Source: an uncultured Selenomonadales bacterium
GTDB taxonomy: Bacteria > Bacillota > Negativicutes > Selenomonadales > Selenomonadaceae
Direction of reading: 5' to 3'
Assembly (NCBI GenBank): GCA_946407095.1
Contig: CAMJMR010000003.1
Coordinates: forward strand, 27,319-91,318
DNA length: 64,000 nucleotides
The stretch's first letter is position 1, and each line of letters starts with the position of its first letter. Shown piece by piece: positions 23,401 to 32,376 of this stretch. Below the pieces are notes generated by a model. It ran no database searches and was not told the origin of the DNA. It was given only the letters and a program-made list of their open reading frames with translations. The translations under genes were made by a program, and so were the position numbers.

Positions 23401-24362
23401 GTTGTAGCCTCCTTTGCGCCCGAAAGTCTGTCAAGAAGTTTTTTAATCGGTTTGACGTTAGTCAGCTCCATGTAGCCGAACAAACCTTGCGGGCGATAGA
23501 ACATCATCAAAATCAGTGCCAGGGCGTAGATAATCATGCGGGCTTCGGGGAAGGACGCCAACGCCGCCGATATGAACGTCACGACGAACGCGCCCGCGAT
23601 TGAGCCGGTGATTGAGCCCATGCCGCCCATGACGACCATTATCAGATAGTTGAACGACGACAGGAAAGTGAACGACGTCGGGCTTATCAGATAGAACTGG
23701 TGCGCGAACAAGCCGCCCGCCACTCCCGCGAACGCCGCTCCCAACGTGAACGCCATGACTTTGTATTTCGTCGTGTTGACGCCCATTGCCTCCGCCGCTA
23801 TTTCGTTTTCGCGTATCGCTATGCACGCCCGCCCGTGCGATGAGTTCACGAAGTTTTTGATAAAGAACAGCGTCACGAGCATCACGAAGAAAACCCATGT
23901 GAAGTTCGTCAAATGCGGAATGCCCTTGAAGCCCGCCGCGCCGCCGACGTAGTCAATGTTCATTATGACGATTCGGATTATTTCTCCGAGCCCCAACGTC
24001 GCAATGGCCAAATAGTCTCCGCGCAGGCGCAAGGTAGGCAAGCCGATTAGAAAGCCCAAACAGCCCGCCGCTATCGCTCCGAGGATCAAGGCGGCAATCA
24101 GCGGCAAGCCGAACTTGACCGTCGCAACGACCCCGACGTAAGCGCCGACCGCCATAAAGCCCGCGTGCCCCAATGAAAATTGTCCCGTGTAGCCGTTAAT
24201 CAAGTTCAGGCTCACCGACATGATTATGTTGACGCAGATTAAAATGATGTTCAGCTCCCAAAACGAGCCGATAACTTTCGCGCTGATCATTGCTTGCAAT
24301 GCGCCGTAAAGCACCAGTCCGAAGACGAGCATTATTAAATCGCGTTTCCTTGCCGAGTTCAT
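23397..24362 (-). CDS. livM: branched-chain amino acid ABC transporter permease LivM
   Basis: An inner-membrane permease with about eight to nine hydrophobic segments. Family motifs seen: GYTGQFSLGHAGFMAVGAY near the N-terminus and the cytoplasmic coupling loop GRACIAIRENEIAAEAMGVN. I chose ATG 24362 (MNSARKRDL), which has AAAGGTG seven bases upstream. A longer frame to 24416 lies inside livH. The length of 321 residues is usual. It forms the channel with LivH. Confidence 0.92.
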   Translation of the reverse strand: MNSARKRDLIMLVFGLVLYGALQAMISAKVIGSFWELNIILICVNIIMSVSLNLINGYTGQFSLGHAGFMAVGAYVGVVATVKFGLPLIAALILGAIAAGCLGFLIGLPTLRLRGDYLAIATLGLGEIIRIVIMNIDYVGGAAGFKGIPHLTNFTWVFFVMLVTLFFIKNFVNSSHGRACIAIRENEIAAEAMGVNTTKYKVMAFTLGAAFAGVAGGLFAHQFYLISPTSFTFLSSFNYLIMVVMGGMGSITGSIAGAFVVTFISAALASFPEARMIIYALALILMMFYRPQGLFGYMELTNVKPIKKLLDRLSGAKEATT

Positions 24363-24366
24363 ATCG

Positions 24367-25254
24367 TCACACCTTTTCGTTAGTGTTCTTGCCGAAGAGA
24401 CCGCTGGGCTTGACAAGCAAAACCAAAATCAAAATCGCGAAGGCAGCGGCATCTCTGAAGGTGGACGACAAAAAGCCCGCGACTAATGCCTCAACGACGC
24501 CCAAAACTATGCCGCCGACCACTGCGCCGGGCAAAATTCCTATGCCGCCCAAAACCGCCGCCACGAATGCCTTCAAGCCCGGCATAATGCCCATAAGCGG
24601 GTCAATCGTGTTGTAGTAGACGCCTACCAAGACGCCCGCCGCCGCCGCCAACGCCGAGCCTATGCAGAACGTCATCGAAATGACTCTGTCGGAATCGACG
24701 CCCATGAGCTGCGCGGTCTCCGTGTCAAAGCTTGCCGCACGCATCGCCTTGCCGAGTTTCGTTTTCTGGACAATGTAAGTCAAAATCGCCATAAGCACGA
24801 TTGTTATTCCGAGAATCAGCAGCTGTTGCCCGTTGATAATGAAGCCGCCGAGGTTGAATGAAATGTTGGGCATGACTTCGGGGAAAGTGCGCGGCGTCGG
24901 CGTCACGAAGTACATGCTGGTGTACTCCAGGAAAAACGACACGCCTATCGCCGTTATCAAAAGCGAAATGCGCGGCGCATGACGCAACGGCTTGTAGGCG
25001 ATTCGCTCGACCAACATGCCCAAGACCGCCGTCAATGCCATTGAGATTAAGAGCGCAGGGAAAATCGGCAGGTGGCCTATCGTGACTGCCGCGAAGCCGA
25101 TATACGCGCCGACCATGTAAACGTCGCCGTGCGCGAAGTTTATCAACTTTATGATGCCGTAAATCATCGTGTAGCCCAAGGCAATCAGCGCGTAGATACT
25201 GCCCAGGCTCACGCCGTTTATCAACTGCTGAACGAGTTGATGCGCAAAGTCCAT
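24367..25254 (-). CDS. livH: branched-chain amino acid ABC transporter permease LivH
   Basis: A 295-residue permease with about eight membrane segments. The LivH start MDFAHQLVQQLINGVSLGSI and the segment ALGYTMIYGIIKLINFAHGD are diagnostic. The coupling loop is KAMRAASFDTETAQLMGVDS. ATG behind GGGAGG. It pairs with LivM four bases downstream. Upstream, about 70 bases of spacer and a small basic-protein gene separate it from livK. Confidence 0.93.
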   Translation of the reverse strand: MDFAHQLVQQLINGVSLGSIYALIALGYTMIYGIIKLINFAHGDVYMVGAYIGFAAVTIGHLPIFPALLISMALTAVLGMLVERIAYKPLRHAPRISLLITAIGVSFFLEYTSMYFVTPTPRTFPEVMPNISFNLGGFIINGQQLLILGITIVLMAILTYIVQKTKLGKAMRAASFDTETAQLMGVDSDRVISMTFCIGSALAAAAGVLVGVYYNTIDPLMGIMPGLKAFVAAVLGGIGILPGAVVGGIVLGVVEALVAGFLSSTFRDAAAFAILILVLLVKPSGLFGKNTNEKV

Positions 25255-25327
25255 AAAAAAACCTCCCTGAAAAAATTTTCAAGGAGAATTTTAACGTTTT
25301 AGGGCGATATTGTCACGCGTTATTTTT

Positions 25328-25735
25328 TTACAGACATTCCCATTGGTAGTCGAAGATTTTACGGTAAAAGCCGTGGTTGCCGACTTCGCCGCCGAAATGC
25401 CTGACGCGTTTGTTTGCCCACTGCCGAGTGAATTTTTTGTTGTAAGAGTATTCGACGACGCGCGCCGCCCGACTGAAGTAAAACATTCCGGCAAGACCGC
25501 GATAACAGCTGTGGAAGCGGACGTGCCTCAAGTTTTCGTGCCGTTTGCCGTCGTTGAACAGCGATTTGTATGCGCCCAACTTGCAAGACTTGCCGACAGT
25601 GCACAGCCGCCAAATTCGGCGATTTTCCCAATCTTTGCGGCTGTAGGAATTTTGTTTGCGGCGCGGCTTGAGCTGCACGGTTACGACTTGCGCAATCGCC
25701 TCGTTCAATTCGTCGGGCGTCATTTCGATAAGCAA
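25328..25735 (-). CDS. small basic protein of unknown function between livK and livH
   Basis: I do not recognise it. The 135-residue reading is rich in Arg, Lys, Trp and Tyr, has an acidic start (MTPDELNEAIAQVV from the ATG at 25723) and a long basic stretch (LKPRRKQNSYSRKDWENRRI). There are four Cys but no paired CxxC. It begins eight bases after livK. No good ribosome site is visible at either possible start (TTG 25735, ATG 25723), which lowers confidence. Absence of a membrane segment suggests a cytoplasmic protein, perhaps nucleic-acid binding. Confidence 0.45.
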   Translation of the reverse strand: MLIEMTPDELNEAIAQVVTVQLKPRRKQNSYSRKDWENRRIWRLCTVGKSCKLGAYKSLFNDGKRHENLRHVRFHSCYRGLAGMFYFSRAARVVEYSYNKKFTRQWANKRVRHFGGEVGNHGFYRKIFDYQWECL

Positions 25736-25742
25736 CGATTAA

Positions 25743-26948
25743 TTATTTTTCGGCTTCGGGAGAAACGGGCGCGATTTTCGTGCGGAGTTCGCGCACGCCG
25801 TTTTTGGTCTCGATGACGACGATGCCTTTAATCGGGTTGTGCGTCGCGGCGTCCATTGTGATTTTGCCCGTGCCGACTTGCAAATCGGTTATGGCTTCGA
25901 TGTTGTCGCGAATCTTTTGGGAATCGTTGCCGCCCTTTTCAATCGCATTGACGAGCATTTTGCCCGCGTCGTAACCCAGAGCCGCGAAGACGTTCGGGTC
26001 GTTGTTGTATTCTGCCTTGTAAGCTTTGATGAAGGGTTGAACTTCCGCGTCGCCTTCAAAGTAGTGCGTGCAGAAGAAAGTATTGTTGAGCGCGTCTTTG
26101 CCGGCTATGTCGGTAACTTTGCTGTCGTCCCAACCGTCGGTGCCCAAAATCGCGGCGTTTATGCCGAGCTCGCGAGCCTGCTTGACGATTTTGCCGACTT
26201 CCTCATAGTAAGCGGGGACAAAGATGACATCGGCGTTGGCGGTCTGAATTTTGGTCAACGCGGCCTTGAAGTCTTGGTCTTTGGCAAGGAAGGCCTCCTC
26301 CATGACGACCGTGCCGCCGTCGGCCTCGAAATGTTCCTTGAAGATTTTGCCCAAGCTCTTGGAATAGTCGGAGCTGGAATCAAGGTAAAGGACGGCAGTG
26401 TTCGCCATCAAGTCTTTGCGCGCGAATTGAGCCATGACTTCGCTCTGTTGCGGGTCAATGAAGCAACTGCGGAAGACGTAGGGCTTGACTTTGCCGTTCT
26501 CGACAGTGACGTCGGGATTTGTCGCGGCGGGCGCGATAATCGGAACCATGCTGTCAGTCGCCACTTGCGATTCGGCAATGACGTTGGCTGTGACGGCAGG
26601 ACCTACCAGCGCAACGACTTTGTCGTCGGAAATGAGTTTCGTCGCGGCGTTGACGGATTCGGCCGCCTCGGATTTGGCATCAGCCTCGACGATTTTGATT
26701 TTCTTGCCGCCGATGCCGCCCGCGTCGTTGACTTCCTTAATCGCAAGCTTGAGCCCGTTGTTGGCGTTGGCACCGTATTGCGCATGGTTGCCCGTCAGCT
26801 CGAAGTTCGCGCCGACAACAATTTCGTCGCCCGCAGCTTTTTCGCCGCCGCCGCCCGATTGTTCGCCGCAGCCCGTGAACAATGCGCTCGCCAAAATCCC
26901 GCAAGCAATCATCGACGCCAATCTGAATTTCTTTTTAGAGAAGAACAA
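25743..26948 (-). CDS. livK: branched-chain amino acid-binding lipoprotein LivK
   Basis: The extracytoplasmic receptor that hands leucine, isoleucine or valine to LivHM. A lipoprotein signal with lipobox FTGCG (Cys near 27) is followed by a Gly-rich linker and the Peripla_BP_6 domain (VGANFELTGNHAQYGANANN, ALVGPAVTANVIAESQ, NPIKGIVVIETKNG). The 401 residues are normal. The start is TTG with GGAGG nine bases upstream. It heads the operon, with a good promoter before it. Confidence 0.93.
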   Translation of the reverse strand: MFFSKKKFRLASMIACGILASALFTGCGEQSGGGGEKAAGDEIVVGANFELTGNHAQYGANANNGLKLAIKEVNDAGGIGGKKIKIVEADAKSEAAESVNAATKLISDDKVVALVGPAVTANVIAESQVATDSMVPIIAPAATNPDVTVENGKVKPYVFRSCFIDPQQSEVMAQFARKDLMANTAVLYLDSSSDYSKSLGKIFKEHFEADGGTVVMEEAFLAKDQDFKAALTKIQTANADVIFVPAYYEEVGKIVKQARELGINAAILGTDGWDDSKVTDIAGKDALNNTFFCTHYFEGDAEVQPFIKAYKAEYNNDPNVFAALGYDAGKMLVNAIEKGGNDSQKIRDNIEAITDLQVGTGKITMDAATHNPIKGIVVIETKNGVRELRTKIAPVSPEAEK

Positions 26949-26998
26949 ACTACTCGACCTCCAAAAAAATTTTTGTAACCTTGGGAACTTCGGCGCAA

Positions 26999-27027
26999 GT
27001 ATATTTTAACGGGCGGCTTTCGTCAAG
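26999..27027 (-). promoter_or_regulatory. promoter of the liv operon
   Basis: TTGACG, a 17-base spacer, TATACT on the minus strand, about 50 bases before the livK start. Confidence 0.7.
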
Positions 27028-27077
27028 ATTTTTTTCCGCGCAGGGAACCCTTTCGTTTGTTAAGCAAAAGGGCTCAA

Positions 27078-27310
27078 AGTCAACTGTCGCGGCGGCGGGC
27101 GTGTCCCTTCGATTCAGTCAATCAATAATTTTTATATTTAGTATCAACTTTCTTTTGCTTGCCCAAAAGAAAGTAGCAAAGAAAAAGGCCCCTCGCAGGG
27201 GCGTTAAGTTGTCGTGGACGAAACGTTATGCCAAGCCGAAGCCGCTTGTGCCGGCAAAGAAACATCCCTGTTTCTGTTTCTGTTGCCGGCGGCCGTCATC
27301 CGTGACGGCC
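27078..27310 (+). repeat. dispersed multi-hairpin element, copy B (fills the gap between livK and the next operon)
   Basis: The layout is the same as at 521-751. There is a left end with CGATTCAG; an 11-bp hairpin (27147-27157 with 27164-27174) whose two arms both differ from copy A yet still pair; a perfect GCCCC-TCGCA-GGGGC hairpin (27188-27202); a long hairpin beginning GCCGGCAAAGAAAC (about 27250-27290); and GGCCGTCA-TCC-TGACGGCC-like hairpin (27291-27310). No gene was seen here. Confidence 0.6.
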
Positions 27311-27335
27311 TCAAGTTACGCGGCTCGTCTGTTCT

Positions 27336-28337
27336 TTAAGCTTTTCTGAAGGCGGAGGCAGGTTGTCTGCAACGCGGACAAACGGCAGGCGGCTCGTCGC
27401 CGAAATGTTCGTAGCCGCAAACACTGCAGACCCATTTCGTGCCCGTCGCCTTGGGAGCCTCGGCTTGTTCCTCGACGGCGGGCGCGTCCTCAACGTCGGG
27501 AAGTTTCATAATTTTTTGCGCGTCAAGATTCTCGTAGCCGTAGGGCGTGTGCGTCGACAGGTAAACGGTCGGATTCGCTTTGATGAAGGCGCGGACACGA
27601 TTCAAGGTGTCGCGGGCGGCGGGCAAGTCCTCAAACACGACGGACAGTTTGTTTTCAAGCAAAGCCTCGTCGGTATAGGTTACGTCGCCGTGAATCAGAT
27701 AGAATTTGTCGCCGTCCTCGACTATGACGATGCTGTTGCCCTTGGTGTGCCCCGGCGCGAAGATGTAATAGACGCCGTCGGCGATTTTCTGGCAGGCGTC
27801 GAAGTTTTTGTACGCGCCGTCGGTGAAGTCGGTGCGGACAACGTTATCGCCCGTCAAATTCATGTCGTCGGCCTCGACGCGTGAAATGTAAATCTTGGCG
27901 TTCGGGAAGTGGCGCAGTTCGCCCGTATGGTCGGGGTGCTTGTGCGTGATGAGAATCTTCGACACATGCGCGGGCTCGTAGCCTGCCGCACGGAGCGCGT
28001 CGACGTAATCGGCAACCTTGTCGCCGAAGGTTATCACGGAGTCTTTCGTCACAGGAATGGTTTCCTCGGCGGGGAAGCCCGTGTCGACCAAGATAATTTC
28101 ATTGCCCGTGTCGATAACGAAATTTTGCAGGCTGGAACGAAGTTTTTCTTCCTTAATCGCGCCTTCGGGCAAGCCGCCGCCGCACGCGAACGACTTCATC
28201 ATGTAGCCGCCGTCGAAGAGCTTTACCGCAGAAATTTTCATGCCAAGAGACCTCCTCGCCTCAACAAAGTTTTGACCGTCAAGCATGAGACCAATCGTCG
28301 CAATGCCCGTCGTTTTAATAAAATCTCGTCGATTCAT
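27336..28337 (-). CDS. metallo-beta-lactamase-fold hydrolase with C-terminal rubredoxin
   Basis: A 333-residue redox/hydrolase fusion. The N-terminus (RRDFIKTTGIATIGLML) is a Tat-type signal, which suggests export or membrane attachment after cofactor loading. The catalytic domain has T-H132-K-H134-P-D136-H137 and later metal ligands in APGHTKGN and LIHGDV. After an acidic/Pro linker, residues about 298-333 form a rubredoxin-like knuckle pair (CSVCGYEHFGDEPPAVCPRC). The start overlaps the stop of the rubrerythrin-like gene (ATGA). This gene pair points to oxygen or peroxide defence in an anaerobe. The substrate is unknown; lactonase-like activity is possible. Confidence 0.82.
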   Translation of the reverse strand: MNRRDFIKTTGIATIGLMLDGQNFVEARRSLGMKISAVKLFDGGYMMKSFACGGGLPEGAIKEEKLRSSLQNFVIDTGNEIILVDTGFPAEETIPVTKDSVITFGDKVADYVDALRAAGYEPAHVSKILITHKHPDHTGELRHFPNAKIYISRVEADDMNLTGDNVVRTDFTDGAYKNFDACQKIADGVYYIFAPGHTKGNSIVIVEDGDKFYLIHGDVTYTDEALLENKLSVVFEDLPAARDTLNRVRAFIKANPTVYLSTHTPYGYENLDAQKIMKLPDVEDAPAVEEQAEAPKATGTKWVCSVCGYEHFGDEPPAVCPRCRQPASAFRKA

Positions 28338-29338
28338 GACGCTTTTTCCTTAAACACGGACGCGGGCTGACCGCAAATCGGGCAAACATCGGGCGGCGCG
28401 TCGCCTGTGCATTCGTAGCCGCAAACACTGCAGACAAAAGTTTTCGGTGCGGGCTTTTCCTTGAAGACCGACGCAGGCTGACCGCACACGGGGCAAGCTT
28501 CGGGCGGCGCGTCTCCAACGTGTTCGTAGCCGCAAACGCCGCAAATCCACTTCTTGCCGCTCTTGACGGCATCTTTGGGCGCGTACTTGGCAATCAGCTC
28601 GTCGATGACGACGCCGTGATGCCATTCCTGCTCGGCAAAGACTTCCATCTCGTCCGCCGCCTTCGTCAAGCCCGCCGCGCGAACCATATCAGCCAGCCCT
28701 TTGATTTTCGTCTTGCCGGCGTATTCGGCCTTGGCGACGCCCGCAACGAATTGCCAAAAGTCTTTCGGGACTTTGCCGCTAAGCACGGCGTAAAAGCCCG
28801 AGTGAACGGCCTCCTGATTCGCCGACTCGATGAAGGTGTTCGCAACCGCGTTGAGACCCTGTTCTTTGGCAAGGCGGGCAAGCGCGTAGTACATCATGAC
28901 GCCGTTGGCCTCGCCCTGCGCCAATGTTGTCGTAGCGGCTTCAAGGTCGGTGCCCTTCGTCAAGCCGTGAAGGCTTTCGGTCGTCTTGGCGGAGGAGCTG
29001 CGGTCGATTTTCGGATAGTCGAACGCGTAGCCCACGCCGAAATGAATCACCCATTCGGGCTTTTCGGGAATCGGAATCCAGTAGCCGTAAGCCTTGCCGA
29101 ATGCGCCCTCGTAGGTGCAGAATTGCGCCTCGCCCGTGTCGACTGCCTTATCGCACTGGCAGCCCTTGTGGTTTTCGGGCTTGCCGATTGTCGAACACTT
29201 AATGCCCGGCGCAAGTCCGAACTCGGCGGCCTTCTTGTTGACGGCGACAATTTCGCGGCTCTTCTGCGTTATCGTCACGGCTTCGGGGAAGTTGTCCCAC
29301 ATAAGATGGAAGGCTTGGATAATTTCTTCGTTGCTCAC
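28334..29338 (-). CDS. PAS-like / rubrerythrin / double-rubredoxin fusion protein
   Basis: Three parts. Residues about 5-100 are a PAS-like sensor module (AVTITQKSREIVAVNKKAAE) with Cys residues in the form HKGCQCDKA. The middle is a four-helix ferritin-like/rubrerythrin domain with Glu and His pairs (QGEANGVMMYY, EQEWHHGVV). The end carries two rubredoxin-type modules in tandem, each CxVCGYE...CPxCGQPASVFKEK. Such diiron proteins reduce peroxide with electrons from rubredoxin. I use the GTG at 29338 because AGGGAG lies eight bases upstream; the GTG at 29347 overlaps that site. It is the first gene of a two-gene oxygen-defence operon. Confidence 0.8.
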   Translation of the reverse strand: MSNEEIIQAFHLMWDNFPEAVTITQKSREIVAVNKKAAEFGLAPGIKCSTIGKPENHKGCQCDKAVDTGEAQFCTYEGAFGKAYGYWIPIPEKPEWVIHFGVGYAFDYPKIDRSSSAKTTESLHGLTKGTDLEAATTTLAQGEANGVMMYYALARLAKEQGLNAVANTFIESANQEAVHSGFYAVLSGKVPKDFWQFVAGVAKAEYAGKTKIKGLADMVRAAGLTKAADEMEVFAEQEWHHGVVIDELIAKYAPKDAVKSGKKWICGVCGYEHVGDAPPEACPVCGQPASVFKEKPAPKTFVCSVCGYECTGDAPPDVCPICGQPASVFKEKAS

Positions 29339-29463
29339 ACGAATCACTCCCTAAAACAAAATACGCATAAAGAATAACCCGCGCAGATTTTTTCCGCAAC
29401 GAGCTTGACTAAAATTTTTATGGCTCGACGATATTATAAAGCGCGGTGAAAAAATTTCCGCCC

Positions 29464-30867
29464 TCAGTCTTGTCCCTTCCTTGAGCGATAAAAGTAGTAG
29501 CCCATGACCGTCCAAACCAGCAGGAAGAAATAAGACTCTCTGCCCAAGGAAATGTTGAAGTACGGAATGGGAACCAGCAACAAAATCGCGAAAAGCACGG
29601 CGAAGGCAAAGCCCAAAAGCCCCGTGACTTTAACAATCGTGTCGTCGTTGTCCGTGGCGTATTTGTAGGCGACGAGCGAAGTATAAGCGTAGCCGACGGC
29701 TGCACCCAAGGACGCCATGTCGACAATCCAACCCAAGACCGTCCTGCCCATGAACGGCGCAATCACCGAGACCGCTAAGATAAACAGAATCGCATTCCGT
29801 GGCGTCTTGTATTTTTCGTGCAGTTCGCTGAAGACGGCGGGTATTACGTTATCGCGCGCCATAGCGAATATCAAGCGGCTGGTTGCCATGTAGAAGCCGA
29901 GCAAGCCCGAAAGAATCGCCGCTATGACCGAAACGCTCAAGGCAATCAAGCCCGCTTGACCCAAAAGCAAATACGTCGAATAGAATGTCGGCAACGTCAT
30001 CAAGCCCGAAGCCGTCTTGGAAGCCGCTATGTAAGCGACCCAATTATCGAAGCCCGACGGCAAAATCGCGATGGTTATCATGTTCAAAGCGACGTAAGCA
30101 GCCGAGCCGAACAGTATCGCTATAATCATTATGAAGAGGCTCCGCGCAGGCGAAAAGTTGAATTCCTCTGCCGCTTGCGGAATGGTGTCGAAGCCGACGA
30201 ACGCCCACGGCGATATCGCCAAAATCGAAAGTATGGCGACAAGATGATTGTCGATATTGGGCGGGAAGCCGGGCGAGAAATTCGCCCACGATGTTTGCGG
30301 ATTTAAAATCGCCGCGACGGAGACAACGGCTATGCCGCCGACCAGGCACATTACCAACAGCGTTTGAAATTTTCCCGTGACGCTGACGCCTCTTATGCTG
30401 AGCCACGCGAAAAGACAAAGTGCCGTCAATGCCAAAAGCACTTCGCCCATGTAAACGTCATAGCCCGCTATCGTGTAGTGGAAGCCGAATTGAAAATCAA
30501 AAAAGTTGTGCAGAACCGTGCGGAAAATCAGAGCCAAAGCCGTGGCGTTCAGCGGCACTATCGACAGGTAGCACAGCATAAGGAACCACGAGCAGATGAA
30601 CGCGTTTTTCTGCCCGAATATGGCGTTGACGTAAATGAATTCGCCGCCCGCGACGGGATAGCGCTTTATCATGTAGTAGTAATTTATTGAAATGATAATC
30701 AGGATGACGGCGGCGGCAAGCATGGCAAGAGCCATACCCAATGGACCGGCTTTGACCAAAAAGATTTCGCCGGGCATGATGAAAGCTCCCCAGCCGATTA
30801 TGCAACCAAATGCCAATGCCCAAACGTTCAGCGGCGACAACTGCTTCTTTAAACCCTTATCGGACAA
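29464..30867 (-). CDS. APC-superfamily amino acid permease
   Basis: An inner-membrane transporter of 467 residues with about 12 hydrophobic segments. The N-terminal GCIIGWGAFIMPGE is the substrate-binding unwound helix of APC transporters, and SPWAFVGFDTIPQAAEEFNF is the conserved helix 6 region. It may exchange or import an amino acid; the specificity is not visible. ATG behind a GGAGG-type site. It is a single-gene unit with its own promoter, divergent from the phosphatase gene. Confidence 0.85.
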   Translation of the reverse strand: MSDKGLKKQLSPLNVWALAFGCIIGWGAFIMPGEIFLVKAGPLGMALAMLAAAVILIIISINYYYMIKRYPVAGGEFIYVNAIFGQKNAFICSWFLMLCYLSIVPLNATALALIFRTVLHNFFDFQFGFHYTIAGYDVYMGEVLLALTALCLFAWLSIRGVSVTGKFQTLLVMCLVGGIAVVSVAAILNPQTSWANFSPGFPPNIDNHLVAILSILAISPWAFVGFDTIPQAAEEFNFSPARSLFIMIIAILFGSAAYVALNMITIAILPSGFDNWVAYIAASKTASGLMTLPTFYSTYLLLGQAGLIALSVSVIAAILSGLLGFYMATSRLIFAMARDNVIPAVFSELHEKYKTPRNAILFILAVSVIAPFMGRTVLGWIVDMASLGAAVGYAYTSLVAYKYATDNDDTIVKVTGLLGFAFAVLFAILLLVPIPYFNISLGRESYFFLLVWTVMGYYFYRSRKGQD

Positions 30868-30920
30868 AACGAAGACCTCCTATAGCGAACAAAGCAGTAA
30901 AAGTATATCGACAGTTGCGC

Positions 30921-30949
30921 ATTATAAAGCACTTCGACCGCTTAAGCAA
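30921..30949 (-). promoter_or_regulatory. promoter of the APC permease gene
   Basis: TTGCTT, a 17-base spacer, TATAAT on the minus strand, about 50 bases before the ATG. Confidence 0.65.
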
Positions 30950-31011
30950 ATTAAAGCCAAAACTCAAGCGGTTACCCCCGACAAATTTGCAAGCGACGCC
31001 ACGGTTTTCCT

Positions 31012-31039
31012 TTAACAATTCAGCCGCTGTCTGTACAAT
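31012..31039 (+). promoter_or_regulatory. promoter of the phosphatase fusion gene
   Basis: TTAACA, a 16-base spacer, TACAAT, about 35 bases before the ATG at 31074. Confidence 0.5.
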
Positions 31040-31073
31040 TTGCTCGAATCAAAAATTTGGGAGGCTACCAATA

Positions 31074-32300
31074 ATGAGTGAGAAAAAATTTTTTATCAAC
31101 GACGCCGAAAAAATCATCCCTGCCGTGAACGATTCGCCTTACAAAAGAATTTTGGCTATCGGCGACGTGCACGCGGCATTTGACAAGCTGCTGTCACTTT
31201 GGGAAAAAATTTCCGTCACGGAGGACGACCTCGTTGTCTTCCTCGGCGATTATCTTTACGGCTTGAGTGACAAAAATGTTGAGACGTTGCATTAGCTGAT
31301 AGAACACAGGAAGCAAAAAAATATCATCTTCCTGCGCGGCAACGTCGACGAAACGTATTTGCACCATCTCTTCGACGACGACGGGAAAATTCATCAAAGG
31401 CTCAACAGCGGTGTTGCCCGCGCCATAAAAATCGCCGCTGTCAAAGAGCCGTACCTGCCGCGCGAAGTTTACGGCTTCCTGAAAGATTTGCCGCTGTATC
31501 ATTGCGAAACTATCGGCGGACGAAAATATTTCTTCTGCCACGCCGGCATAAAGGTCGATGCCCCGCTCGACAGGCAGCCGAAAACTTATCTGATTGATCA
31601 TAAAAATCTTTTAGGTTTTTACAGAGATTATTCGGGCAATGCCGTTATCGTCGTCGGGCACAAGAGCCCGAAAAAAATTTCCGCCAAAGTGCCGCGCCTG
31701 TTCGCCAACGCCACAGAAAAGCTCGACTTGTCAAAGCCGGTGAAAGTTCCCGGCAAAAATATCGTCATGCTCGACACGCACGCCAAGGAGGGCGGGCGAC
31801 TTCCTTGCGTCGACATTCTTAGCGGCGAAGTGTGGCAAAGCGATAACACCGTCGACAGCATTCTTTTCGTCTGTGCGGGCAACACTTGCCGCTCGCCCAT
31901 GGCGAAATACATCATGCGCCACCTCCTCGACCAAAAAGATTTGTCGGGCAAGGTGATTGTCGACTCGGCAGGTTGCGGAACTCGCGGCGGCAGAAACATG
32001 AGCAAAGATGCCCGCAACGTTTTGGATGAAGAACGAATTCCGCGCGACGCGCACGTCTCCAAACCATTCACCCCTGAAGACTACGACAAATTCAAATGCA
32101 TCATTGCGCTCGACGAATACGTGTTGCGAAAGGCGAAGCGAATTGCCAAAGGCGACCCAGAAAAGAAAATTCGCCTCTTTACCGACGCAGACGGTTACAG
32201 ATTCATCGTCGAAGACCCGTGGGGCACGGGCGACTATCGGAAGGCTTACAAGGAAATTCGTATTGGCTGCTCTTCGCTGATAAATGAACTTTTCGGATAA
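31074..32300 (+). pseudogene. PPP-type phosphatase fused to low-molecular-weight protein tyrosine phosphatase, with in-frame TAG
   Basis: One frame of 408 codons runs from ATG 31074 (GGGAGG upstream) to 32300 but is cut by TAG at 31293-31295 (codon 74). Before it: IGDVHAAFDKL and VFLGDY, metal motifs of a calcineurin-like phosphatase. After it: FLRGNVDE, HAGIKVDAP and GHKSPK, the rest of that domain. Then comes an LMW-PTP domain with VCAGNTCRSPMA (C-X5-R) and the late acid in EDPWGTGDYRK. A TGG (Trp) to TAG change would explain the stop. The downstream half has no clear ribosome site of its own. It is broken, or read through at low level. Confidence 0.75.
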
Positions 32301-32317
32301 TTGACGACTTAATCGGA

Positions 32318-32364
32318 CAAAAAAACGGGCAGGCGGCTCAACGGCCTCTGCCCGAATTTTTTTT
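32318..32364. terminator. bidirectional terminator
   Basis: CGGGCAG and CTGCCCG arms enclose a further partly paired stretch. T8 follows on the plus strand and A7 precedes. It divides the convergent phosphatase and cupin-ferritin genes. Confidence 0.8.
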
Positions 32365-32376
32365 ACGAATTTCGTA

